From Bdellovibrionales bacterium (lineage in GTDB: Bacteria; Bdellovibrionota; UBA1018): a DNA stretch of 64,000 nucleotides. Below are positions 27,580-35,464 of the stretch, piece by piece. A program made the translations under genes and the position numbers. The stretch covers positions 1 through 64,000 of the forward strand of contig JAFEAP010000025.1 of NCBI GenBank assembly GCA_018266355.1. Reading direction: 5' to 3'. Within the stretch, counting starts at the first letter, position 1. Every line of letters begins with the position of its first letter. Under the pieces are notes generated by a model, which searched no databases, was not told where the DNA came from, and saw only the letters and a list, made by a program, of their open reading frames with translations.

Positions 27580-28206
27580 ATGAAGCTCTATTATTCCCAA
27601 GGCGCGTGCTCGCTCGCTCCGCACATCATCCTCGAGGAACTCGGAATCCCCTACACGGCCCAGCAAGTCGTGATGGATAAGGGCGAAAACGAGCGTCCGG
27701 AATTCCTGAAACTGAATCCGATGGGCGCGGTTCCCGTCCTCGAAACCACCGACGGAAAGGTCATCACCGAAGGCGTCGCGATCCAGCAATACCTCGCCGA
27801 CCTGAAGCCCGAGCTGAACCTCGCGCCGCGGAACGGCACGTTCGAACGCACCCAGCTCCACGAATGGCTGAACTTCATCTCGACCGAGATCCATAAGAGC
27901 GTCGGCGCGATCTTCTCCGTCGGCGCCTATGCCCAGTCGCCCGCCGCCCAGGAGGAAGTGAAGACGAACCTGATCGAAATGGCCGGAAAGAAACTCGACG
28001 TCGCCGAGAAACTCCTCGGCACGAAGAAGTTCGCGATGGGCGACACGTTCACGATCGCCGACGCCTACCTCTTCACCATCTTCAGCTGGACGCCGTACGT
28101 CGGCCTCCGCCAGGAAAAATGGCCGAATCTCGTCGCGCACTCGAAGCGGGTGATGGAACGCCCGGCGGTCCGCCGGACGATGGCGGCGGAAGAACTGCTC
28201 GACTAG
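27580..28206 (+). CDS. Glutathione S-transferase, beta-class-like
   Basis: 208 residues, with ATG 27580 preceded by TAGGAGGT. The N-terminal thioredoxin-fold domain begins MKLYYSQGACSLAPHIILEE, where Cys10 sits at the usual beta-class catalytic position, and has the cis-proline region NPMGAVPVLET and the glutathione-contacting ITEGVAIQQYLAD. The C-terminal helical domain has the N-cap motif GDTFTIADAYLF. Such enzymes conjugate or reduce electrophiles with glutathione. It stands alone: it is transcribed divergently from pdxH and converges with the COG4705 gene. Confidence 0.9.
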   Translation: MKLYYSQGACSLAPHIILEELGIPYTAQQVVMDKGENERPEFLKLNPMGAVPVLETTDGKVITEGVAIQQYLADLKPELNLAPRNGTFERTQLHEWLNFISTEIHKSVGAIFSVGAYAQSPAAQEEVKTNLIEMAGKKLDVAEKLLGTKKFAMGDTFTIADAYLFTIFSWTPYVGLRQEKWPNLVAHSKRVMERPAVRRTMAAEELLD

Positions 28207-28210
28207 TTTC

Positions 28211-28981
28211 TCAATCTTGGATCGCCGAGACCCGGGCCGGATTCCGAGCTCGGGTCTCGTTCGCGAAAATGAGGCCGAATATCGCGACTAAAAAGAGGTT
28301 CGTCGAAACGTTCCCGAGATTCAGTCCGATCGGTTTGCTGACGTAGTTTCCGATCGTCGCTCCCACGGGATGCATCAGGACGAGCGCCGCCCAATACGCG
28401 GGAGCGAGCGCGAGCCAACCGCGCCGGAAAGCCGCGAAAACGCCGATAAGCAGAACAAGAAGCGCGACGCTGCCTCCGAACGCCCCGAGCGGCGTATCGT
28501 TCGTGATGAAATCGCCGCTGGTCGTCCCGAAAGTGCTGCTGATCAAGATCGCGCCCCAATACAAAACGCCGGCGGCGATCGAGGCTTCGCCCCGTCTCCG
28601 CACGAAGACGTAGCGGACGAGCAACACCGAAACGAGCGCTCCCAGCACCGCCAGCGACCCCGCTCGGGTCCCGAGTTGAAGGGGCTGAAGCGCCGCCCAT
28701 TTTCGGTCGTTTTCGAGCGGTTCGAGGGTGACCCAATCCGCCAGGTTCGTTCCCCCGATATTTCCCGCGAGGATGAGCAACCAGTAGAAAAAGTCGTGGC
28801 GCAGCTTAAACGAAAGAACCGAAATGATCAGGATCGAAAACACGCAGACGTCGATCAAGGCGCCCTTCGTATATCCGAACTCGAAATTCCGGGAGATCAG
28901 ATTCCCGATGAGTTCCCCCATCGTGGTGCAGATCAGCATTAAGATCCAATAACTCGGGTTCAATTTCGGCAAATTCTTCAT
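28211..28981 (-). CDS. COG4705-type (DUF347) integral membrane protein, copy 1
   Basis: A 256-residue polytopic protein. I use the ATG at 28981 because the protein then begins MKNLPKLNPSYWILM, like its relatives. It has about eight helices and four copies of a short T-x-G-x3-[GN] motif: TTMGELIGNLIS, GNIGGTNLADWV, SSTFGTTSGDFI and HPVGATIGNYVSKP. This is the pattern of the DUF347/COG4705 membrane-anchored protein family, whose function is unknown. A paralog lies 1 kb away on the other strand. Confidence 0.78.
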   Translation of the reverse strand: MKNLPKLNPSYWILMLICTTMGELIGNLISRNFEFGYTKGALIDVCVFSILIISVLSFKLRHDFFYWLLILAGNIGGTNLADWVTLEPLENDRKWAALQPLQLGTRAGSLAVLGALVSVLLVRYVFVRRRGEASIAAGVLYWGAILISSTFGTTSGDFITNDTPLGAFGGSVALLVLLIGVFAAFRRGWLALAPAYWAALVLMHPVGATIGNYVSKPIGLNLGNVSTNLFLVAIFGLIFANETRARNPARVSAIQD

Positions 28982-29100
28982 TCGGGGCCTCTCGGGGAGA
29001 CGAAAACACAGGTCGCGGCCGACCGCAATCGACGCCGAGGAAAGGCGCCGGCGTTTGACCTCCGGCATCCGTCAGGATCTCATTAAATTCGCGGCGACCG

Positions 29101-29129
29101 TTGACTCCCTCTCGGCGACCCCATAGCGT
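29101..29129 (+). promoter_or_regulatory. Sigma-70-like promoter for the phosphoesterase gene
   Basis: TTGACT (29101-29106) and TAGCGT (29124-29129) have an ideal 17-bp spacer. The predicted start is about 29136, and AGGAGT lies 6 nt before the ATG at 29165. Best canonical promoter in this stretch. Confidence 0.55.
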
Positions 29130-29164
29130 TTCGGCGAGTCCCCGCTCAGAACCAGGAGTCGTCC

Positions 29165-30001
29165 ATGTCGATGAATCGCGTTCTCTTTTTCGGGCTTTTC
29201 GGTCTCTTCGCCGCGCTTTCCGCCTCCGCCGCCGTTCCCTTCAAGAAGGTTATGATCGTCGTCTTCGAAAACGAAGACGCCTCTCGGGTCCTCGACCAAC
29301 CTCACTTCAAGGACTTCGCCGCGAAAGGCGCATACCTCGGAAATTTCGTCGCCGAAACCCACCCTTCGCAGGGAAACTACATCGCCCTCGTCTCGGGCGA
29401 CTTGCACGGAGTGCGCACGGATTCGAACGTGAATATCGACGCGAAGCACGTGGGCGACCTGCTCGAGGCGGCGGGTATGAACTGGAAGATCTACCTCGAG
29501 GGTTACCCGGGAAATTGCTTTACGGGCGCCCGATCGGGTCAGTACGCCCGGAAACATAATCCCTTCGTCAGCTTCAAAAACGTCCAGACCGATCCCGCCC
29601 GTTGCAATCGGCACCTCGTCGGGGCCGGCGAGGTCGATCGCGATATCCAAGCGGGAACGCTGCCCGAATTTTCGGTTTACGTCCCGGACTTGCAGAACGA
29701 CGGCCATGACACGGGCGTCGCCTACGCCGACCGCTGGTTCGGAAACGTCTTCGGCGCCTTCGCGCGAAATCCGAAATTCATGAAGGACATGCTCGTGATC
29801 GCCACCTTCGATGAAAGCAGCCTGACCGGCGGAAACCGGATCTACACCGCGCTTTACGGCGACAGCGTCGTCGGGGGATCCGTCTCGAAGGCGCCGGCGA
29901 CCCACTACAGCATCCTTCGCCTCGTGGAAGACGCGTTCGGACTCGGGAACCTCGGGGCGAGCGACCGTTCCGCGAACCGGATCACGGGGATCTGGCGATG
30001 A
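29165..30001 (+). CDS. Exported phosphoesterase (acid phosphatase / phospholipase C family)
   Basis: 278 residues with a signal peptide (FFGLFGLFAALSASA). The mature protein starts with the phosphoesterase-family pattern KVMIVVFENEDASRVLDQPH and THPSQGNYIALVSGD, where the Thr/Ser and Asn residues form the metal/nucleophile site of PF04185-like enzymes. PDLQNDGHDTGVAYADRWF and IATFDESS supply further metal ligands. Likely hydrolyses phosphomonoesters or phospholipid head groups in the periplasm or outside the cell. The next gene overlaps by 4 bp (ATGA). Confidence 0.82.
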   Translation: MSMNRVLFFGLFGLFAALSASAAVPFKKVMIVVFENEDASRVLDQPHFKDFAAKGAYLGNFVAETHPSQGNYIALVSGDLHGVRTDSNVNIDAKHVGDLLEAAGMNWKIYLEGYPGNCFTGARSGQYARKHNPFVSFKNVQTDPARCNRHLVGAGEVDRDIQAGTLPEFSVYVPDLQNDGHDTGVAYADRWFGNVFGAFARNPKFMKDMLVIATFDESSLTGGNRIYTALYGDSVVGGSVSKAPATHYSILRLVEDAFGLGNLGASDRSANRITGIWR

Positions 30002-30783
30002 CCGCGGCGACGGACCGGGACGACGGAGACGTTCTCGCGGGAAAACTCCCGGCGATCACCGCCGCTTTCTGGGTGATGAAGATCTCGGCGACCACGCTCG
30101 GGGAAACCGGCGGCGACTGGCTCTCGATGACGATGAACCTCGGCTACCTCGCCAGCACCCTCGTGTTTTTCGGGATCTTCGTCGTCGCGCTCGGCACCCA
30201 ACTCGCCGTGAAACGCCACCACCCCTTCCTTTACTGGACCGTGATCGTCGCGACTTCGACCGCCGGCACGACGATGTCCGACTATATGGATCGCACGCTC
30301 GAACTCGGATACGCGAAGGGCGCCGCGATCTTGGTCACGATTCTGATCGCCCTGCTCGTCGCTTGGAAGGCGAACGTCGGGAACGTCGACGTCTCGAACG
30401 TCCGCTCGCGCAAGGCCGAGATCTTTTATTGGATCACGATCCTCTTCTCGAACACCCTCGGTACGGCGCTCGGGGATTTCCTGGCCGACGACTCGGGCCT
30501 CGGTTTCTTCGGGAGCTGGTGCCTCATCACCGGCATTCTGGGCGTCGTCCTCGCGCTCGCCTTCACGACGAAAATTTCCCGAGTGCTCCTGTTTTGGATC
30601 GCTTTCATCCTCACGCGTCCGTTCGGAGCAACCTTCGGCGATCTCCTCACGAAAGCCCACGAGAACGGCGGCCTCGAATTCGGCCGTGGCGCGTCGTCCC
30701 TGATTCTCCTCGCGGTCCTGCTCGGGGCGATCGCCGTCTCCTACCGGAACGCGGGGAACGGGACGGGCCCCGAACCCGCCTGA
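29998..30783 (+). CDS. COG4705-type (DUF347) integral membrane protein, copy 2
   Basis: A 261-residue polytopic protein with the same four repeated motifs as copy 1: ATTLGETGGDWLS, TSTAGTTMSDYM, SNTLGTALGDFLAD and TRPFGATFGDLLTK. About eight helices. It is translationally coupled (ATGA) to the exported phosphoesterase. The acidic residue that follows the glycine in each repeat lies in or near the membrane and might bind a cation, but the family has no known function. Confidence 0.8.
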   Translation: MTAATDRDDGDVLAGKLPAITAAFWVMKISATTLGETGGDWLSMTMNLGYLASTLVFFGIFVVALGTQLAVKRHHPFLYWTVIVATSTAGTTMSDYMDRTLELGYAKGAAILVTILIALLVAWKANVGNVDVSNVRSRKAEIFYWITILFSNTLGTALGDFLADDSGLGFFGSWCLITGILGVVLALAFTTKISRVLLFWIAFILTRPFGATFGDLLTKAHENGGLEFGRGASSLILLAVLLGAIAVSYRNAGNGTGPEPA

Positions 30784-30828
30784 CCCGTACGGCTAAGGGA
30801 TCGCGTGGTCTTTTACGCCTTCGTCCGC

Positions 30829-30834
30829 TAATAT
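30829..30834 (+). promoter_or_regulatory. -10 box (TAATAT) 7 nt before the TerC start
   Basis: TAATAT ends 7 nt before ATG 30842, with a weak -35 candidate (TGGTCT, 30806-30811) 17 bp upstream. No Shine-Dalgarno sequence lies before the ATG, which suggests a leaderless mRNA. The 58-bp spacer is too short for a yybP-ykoY manganese riboswitch. Confidence 0.45.
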
Positions 30835-30841
30835 TTCCGTA

Positions 30842-31522
30842 ATGCATATCACGTCAAACGACCTCTTCCTCGTCGGTCTGCTCGCGTTCCTCGAAGGCAT
30901 CCTCTCCGTCGACAACGCCCTCGTGCTCGCGATCCTCGCGAAACACCTTCCGAAGGAAGAGCAGAAGAAGGCGCTCAGCTACGGCCTCATCGGCGCGTTC
31001 GTCTTCCGCTTCATCGCGCTCGCGATGGTCTCTTTCCTCGTGAAGTGGACGTGGGTGAAGTTCGTCGGCGGCGGCTACCTTCTATACATCGCCGTGAAGC
31101 ACCTCTTCTTCGCGGCGAAGGACGAGGACGCTCACGCCAAGAAGGGCGCGACCTTCTGGCAAACGGTGATCGCGATCGAGCTCACGGACATCGCCTTCGC
31201 GCTCGACTCGATCCTGGCCGGCATCGCGCTCACGCCGAAGATCTGGATCGTCTTCACGGGCGGCATCCTCGGCGTCGTCATGATGCGATTCGCGGCGAGC
31301 GCGTTCATCAAACTGATCGAAAAATTCCCGGGCCTCGAGAAGGCGGCCTACCTCCTCGTGATGATCATCGGCGTGAAGGTGATCGTCGAAGCGTGCGATT
31401 TCCCGGGAGTGGATTTCCACTCCCCGAGTGCGGTCTCGTTCTGGGTCTTCTGGGGCCTCATGGCCGCGGGCATCGCGTACGGATTCCTCGCCAAGGGCGA
31501 TTCGAAGAAGGAGTCCGCCTAG
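30842..31522 (+). CDS. TerC family membrane protein
   Basis: A 226-residue protein with seven likely membrane helices and the two TerC signatures, LEGILSVDNALVLAILAKHLP and AIELTDIAFALDSILAGIAL. The in-membrane Asp, Asn and Glu residues in these motifs are thought to handle divalent metal. Family members are linked to tellurite resistance and, in some bacteria, to Mn2+ export or metallation of secreted enzymes. It is monocistronic and converges with a CheY-like gene 9 bp away. The metal specificity cannot be read from sequence. Confidence 0.9.
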   Translation: MHITSNDLFLVGLLAFLEGILSVDNALVLAILAKHLPKEEQKKALSYGLIGAFVFRFIALAMVSFLVKWTWVKFVGGGYLLYIAVKHLFFAAKDEDAHAKKGATFWQTVIAIELTDIAFALDSILAGIALTPKIWIVFTGGILGVVMMRFAASAFIKLIEKFPGLEKAAYLLVMIIGVKVIVEACDFPGVDFHSPSAVSFWVFWGLMAAGIAYGFLAKGDSKKESA

Positions 31523-31531
31523 GCCGAAGCG

Positions 31532-31942
31532 TCAGGATTTCGCCGCCGTGGGCGCGACCGACGCGCCGTGAGCGACGGAGGCTTCCTCCATTCTCAGGAG
31601 GAGATCGGGCATCCCGAACGGTTTGACGAGGTAGCTCGAAACGCCGGCGCGGCGGGCTTCCTCGATCTGCTTCGGGTCGTTGTTCGAGGTCATCATGACG
31701 ATCGGAAGCTCGCGGGTCGCTGCGAATGCCCGGATTTGGCGCAGGAATTCGATTCCGCTCCGTCCGGGCAGGTTCCAATCGAGGAGCGCGATCGCGATGT
31801 CCCCGGCCTGAACGCGCTCGAACGCCATATCGGCGTTCTCGGCTTCCACGACGTCGGCGAATCCGAGGTCGTTCAGCATGTTCGTGACGATCATGCGCAT
31901 GGTCGGCGTGTCGTCGATGATTAGGATCTTCCGGTCGCTCAT
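31532..31942 (-). CDS. CheY-like response regulator receiver protein
   Basis: A single receiver domain of 136 residues with no output domain. All key residues are present: acidic pair Asp10-Asp11 (LIIDDTPTMR), phosphorylated Asp55 (ALLDWNLPG), Thr85 (VMMTSN) and Lys107 (LVKPFG). The Ala/Pro-rich tail of about 15 residues is probably disordered. It is divergent from the CHASE2 cyclase gene with 30 bp between starts. No kinase is adjacent. Such stand-alone receivers act on flagellar motors, phosphorelays or enzymes; which applies here is unknown. Confidence 0.9.
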   Translation of the reverse strand: MSDRKILIIDDTPTMRMIVTNMLNDLGFADVVEAENADMAFERVQAGDIAIALLDWNLPGRSGIEFLRQIRAFAATRELPIVMMTSNNDPKQIEEARRAGVSSYLVKPFGMPDLLLRMEEASVAHGASVAPTAAKS

Positions 31943-31972
31943 CCGTCATTCAGTTTAGCATCGTTCCTTCCG

Positions 31973-34360
31973 ATGAAAGAGCGTAATCCCCGGGACCCCG
32001 TAGCCATAAACTTGACGCTTATGAAATCGAAACTCTGGCTCTTCCAAATTCCGATCGTCGCGCTCTTCGCCTGGGCCTATTGGGTCCACGAAGCCGGTAT
32101 CCAAGGAAAGCTCCAGAACGCGTTCCTTCGGGAGACGCTTTTCCCGAAACTCCAGACGATCGCCGGCCAACACACGAACCTGAAGTTCCAAACCCGCGGC
32201 CCCCAGGCGCCGAAGAACAAGATCGTGATCGCCGAGATCGACAACGATTCGATCGAAGAATACGGCCGCTGGCCGTGGCACCGGGACAAGACCGCGATGC
32301 TCGTCCAGAGCATCTTCGACGCCGGCGCGAAATTCGTCGCCCTCGATATCACCTTCTCGGAGCCCGATCAGCGGGTCTCCGACGAACTCGCCACGTTCCT
32401 GAAGGAAAAGAAGTTCGCCGAAAGCATGGACGGCTTCGAAACCGACCATAACCTCGAGACCGTATTCGCGTTCAATTCGGGGAAGGCCGCCCTCGGATGG
32501 ATGGCCGCGCGCGAATGCCAGCCGGCGTTCCAGGCGTCGAACCCGCTCCTCTGCCCGGTCGACGATCCGGAATTCATCAACGTACCGAAGGAGATGGCGA
32601 AGTTCGCGGTGAAGGACCAGATCCTTTCGCGCCCGCTCGACCTCCGGAAGATCCCGCTCGTCTACGTCCCGAACGTGCTCTCGAACTTGAAGATGTACAA
32701 CGACGCCGCCGACCACGCGGGCTTCCTGAACACGTATCCGGAACCCGACGGCTACATCCGCCGGACCCAGCTCGTCCTCATGGGCGCGGACGGCCATCTC
32801 TATCCTTCGCTCGCGCTCGCGACGGCCGCCGCCGTCCTGAACGATGAAATCGAAGTGAAGCTGAACGATCGCCAAACGATCGATTCGCTCCGGTTCAAGA
32901 AATCCGGCCGCGCAATCCCCGTCTCGCCCCTCGGCATGATGGAAATCAATTTCCGCGGCGGCGCGCAGTCGTTCCAATACATCAAAGCGCGCGAAATCAT
33001 GGCGCCCGAAGAACAAATCCGGATCGAGGTGAATCGCCAGATCGCGAGCGTCTCGAAAAAGGAACTCCTGAAGGACGCGATCGTCTTCGTCGGCGTGACC
33101 GCGATCGGCGTCTTCGATATGCGGGCTTTCCCGTTCGACTCGAACGTCGCGGGCGTCGAAGGCCACGCGAACATCCTCGACAACCTCCTCTCCGGCGACA
33201 TGCTCCGCCACGGCGACGGCAACCTCGGCATGCTTTGGATCTATCTCATCATGACGGCGGGCGCCCTCTTCTTCGCCTTCGCCGTCGAGCGCCTCGAATC
33301 GATTCCGGCGATCCTCCTCTTCATCGCGGTGATGGGCGGCGGATGGTACGTCGACCAGAAGATCCTCTTCGCGTCGAACGAGAGCTGGAACACCTCGCTC
33401 CTCATGCTCGAGATCTCGTCGATCTTCCTGATCACCTTCGCGATCAAGTACGTGATGGAAGAGAAGAACAAGAAATTCATCCGCGGCGCGTTCGCGAAGT
33501 ACGTCTCGCCGACCATCATCGACTCGATCATGAAGGATCCGTCGAAGCTCACCGTCGGCGGCGAAAAGCGCGACCTCACGATCGTCTTCTCCGATATCCG
33601 GAGCTTCACGTCGTTTTCCGAGAAGATGGACGCGAAGACGCTTTCGACCTTCCTGAACGAGTACCTCGGCCAGATGACCGATATCGTCTTCGAAACCGAG
33701 GGCACGCTCGATAAATACATCGGCGACGCCGTCATGGCGTTCTGGGGCGCTCCCCTCGACCAGCCGAAGCACTCCGTGAACGCCTGCAAGGCCGCGATCA
33801 AGATGCAGCAGGCGCTGAACGCCCGGCGTCCGTACTTCCGCGAGAAATACGGCATCGAAGTGAACGTCGGGATCGGCGTCCATTCCGGATCGGTTTCCGT
33901 CGGGAACATGGGTTCCGAACGGATCTTCGAATACACCGTCATCGGCGACCACGTGAACCTCGCGTCGCGGATCGAAGGTCTGACGAAGGATTATCACTCG
34001 AAGATCCTCACCACGCGCTCGACGATGGACTTGATCGCCCAGACCGGCGAGCCGCTCCCTCCCCACCGCGTGCTCGACTTCGTGAAGGTGAAGGGCAAGA
34101 AAGTCGCCGTCGAGCTGATCCAGGTCCTCGACGTCGAGATGCCGAAGGAAGGCCTCGACGAGTTCCTGGCGGCCCGCGAGCTCTACGCGAAGCAGGAGTG
34201 GGACGCGGCGATCGCGAAGTTCGAGATCTGCTCGAAGCTCCTCGCCATCGAAGGCGTCGAGGACGAGATGTCGAAGGAATTCATCGAACGCTGCAAGGAA
34301 TTCAAAATCGATCCTCCGGGAGCCGACTGGGACGGCGCCTGGGTAATGAAGACGAAGTAG
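31973..34360 (+). CDS. CHASE2-domain adenylate cyclase (class III)
   Basis: A 795-residue membrane receptor cyclase. It has an N-terminal helix (about 20-38), an extracytoplasmic CHASE2 domain (about 75-405, with IAEIDNDSIEEYGRWPW and VGVTAIGVFDMRAFPF), three more helices (420-495) and a class III cyclase domain (530-710). The catalytic residues are complete: metal-binding Asp541 (FSDIRSF) and Asp585 (GDAVMAFW), adenine-selecting Lys581 (LDKYIGD) and Asp659, and transition-state Asn662/Arg666 (VNLASRIE). This favours ATP as substrate, giving cAMP. A short C-terminal helical region follows. ATG 32021 is an alternative start. It is 13 bp upstream of a cyclic-nucleotide-binding protein gene. Confidence 0.93.
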   Translation: MKERNPRDPVAINLTLMKSKLWLFQIPIVALFAWAYWVHEAGIQGKLQNAFLRETLFPKLQTIAGQHTNLKFQTRGPQAPKNKIVIAEIDNDSIEEYGRWPWHRDKTAMLVQSIFDAGAKFVALDITFSEPDQRVSDELATFLKEKKFAESMDGFETDHNLETVFAFNSGKAALGWMAARECQPAFQASNPLLCPVDDPEFINVPKEMAKFAVKDQILSRPLDLRKIPLVYVPNVLSNLKMYNDAADHAGFLNTYPEPDGYIRRTQLVLMGADGHLYPSLALATAAAVLNDEIEVKLNDRQTIDSLRFKKSGRAIPVSPLGMMEINFRGGAQSFQYIKAREIMAPEEQIRIEVNRQIASVSKKELLKDAIVFVGVTAIGVFDMRAFPFDSNVAGVEGHANILDNLLSGDMLRHGDGNLGMLWIYLIMTAGALFFAFAVERLESIPAILLFIAVMGGGWYVDQKILFASNESWNTSLLMLEISSIFLITFAIKYVMEEKNKKFIRGAFAKYVSPTIIDSIMKDPSKLTVGGEKRDLTIVFSDIRSFTSFSEKMDAKTLSTFLNEYLGQMTDIVFETEGTLDKYIGDAVMAFWGAPLDQPKHSVNACKAAIKMQQALNARRPYFREKYGIEVNVGIGVHSGSVSVGNMGSERIFEYTVIGDHVNLASRIEGLTKDYHSKILTTRSTMDLIAQTGEPLPPHRVLDFVKVKGKKVAVELIQVLDVEMPKEGLDEFLAARELYAKQEWDAAIAKFEICSKLLAIEGVEDEMSKEFIERCKEFKIDPPGADWDGAWVMKTK

Positions 34361-34373
34361 TAAGAAAGGGTAA

Positions 34374-35417
34374 ATGGCGGGACCGTCCGGCGCACGCAGA
34401 CTTCAGAAAGGCGATCTTCTCTTCAAGGAAGGGGACAGTTCGAACGCGATGTACCTCATCCGTTCCGGGATGGTGCGTATCTTCAAGAAGAAGGGCGACT
34501 CCCAAATCGAGATCGACACGCTCCGCAGCGGTCAGATCGTCGGCGAGATGGCTTTCCTCGACGGAAACCCCCGTTCCGCTTCCGCCGAAGCGCTTATGGA
34601 GACCGAGCTCGTCGAGATCTCGAAGTCGATCTACGACTCGACGATGGTCCAGGTTCCCGAATGGCTGAAGGTGCTCCTCAAGGCGATCGTCGCCCGTCTC
34701 CGCTCGACGACGACGAAGATGAAGAACCTCGAAAGTTCCTCGTCCGAAATGAACTACGCGGACGGTCGCCGGAACTTCGTCTTTCTCGGCGTGCACGACT
34801 GCTTGAAGATCGCTTCCGCGATCCTCCTCGTCGGGTCGAACTCGAAGGAAGATCTGCCCGAGGGTAAACGGATCAAGATGGGCTCGCTCGAACGCTACGC
34901 GAACCAGGTGATGGGCGTACCGGTCGCGAAGGTGACGAGCTTCCTCGACATCCTGAAACAGGCGAACCTCATGCACATCTCCGAGAACAGCCAGGACGTC
35001 GCCTTGAAGGACGCGGGCCTCCTCGAGTCGTTCATCCAATACGTCTGCGACGAGAACCTCCTCGAGCCCTCGAAGCGCCACGACATCTCGATCCGCGGAT
35101 TCCTCGTCATGGGTTTGATCGCGAAACACCTCGACAAGTTCTCGAAGGACGACGCGAGCGGGATGGCGACGGTGAACGTGAGCGAAGTCTTGAAACTCGA
35201 AACGACCGCCGCCGGGAAAGAACCGTTCCGGATGGACGAATTCGTCGAGCTCGTGAAGATCGGCTACGCTTCGAACCTCACGGTGCTCGCGTCCGATAAA
35301 CAAACGACGATGATCCAGCCGGACACCTTCCGCCGCGCCTACCGGATCCAACGGATCCTGAAGATCATCGAGGCGATGAACGAGGAAAAACAGAAGAACG
35401 CCCTTGGGTTTCGCTAA
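34374..35417 (+). CDS. Cyclic-nucleotide-binding protein with novel C-terminal region
   Basis: 347 residues. Residues 5-115 form a cNMP-binding domain: KGDLLFKEGDSSNAMYLIRSG and the phosphate-binding cassette GEMAFLDGNPRSAS, with Glu58 for the ribose and Arg67 for the phosphate. The C-terminal 230 residues are mostly helical and do not look like the CRP winged helix in the usual place, although segments such as GSLERYANQVMGVPVAKVTSFLDILK could be a helix-turn-helix-like element. The gene is 13 bp after the adenylate cyclase and is probably its cAMP receptor. The output (DNA binding or protein interaction) is unclear. Confidence 0.85.
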   Translation: MAGPSGARRLQKGDLLFKEGDSSNAMYLIRSGMVRIFKKKGDSQIEIDTLRSGQIVGEMAFLDGNPRSASAEALMETELVEISKSIYDSTMVQVPEWLKVLLKAIVARLRSTTTKMKNLESSSSEMNYADGRRNFVFLGVHDCLKIASAILLVGSNSKEDLPEGKRIKMGSLERYANQVMGVPVAKVTSFLDILKQANLMHISENSQDVALKDAGLLESFIQYVCDENLLEPSKRHDISIRGFLVMGLIAKHLDKFSKDDASGMATVNVSEVLKLETTAAGKEPFRMDEFVELVKIGYASNLTVLASDKQTTMIQPDTFRRAYRIQRILKIIEAMNEEKQKNALGFR

Positions 35418-35464
35418 CTTAGCCCCCGCTTGCGCCCCTTCCCGGGTCGCGGTACTCCCGCGGG

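Noticed and set aside
30784-30841. yybP-ykoY manganese riboswitch upstream of the TerC gene
   Set aside because: The spacer is only 58 bp and has no matching structure; a -10 box next to the ATG points to a leaderless transcript.
31955-34066. 703-codon open frame on the minus strand
   Set aside because: Antisense to the CHASE2 adenylate cyclase, whose catalytic motifs are all intact on the plus strand.
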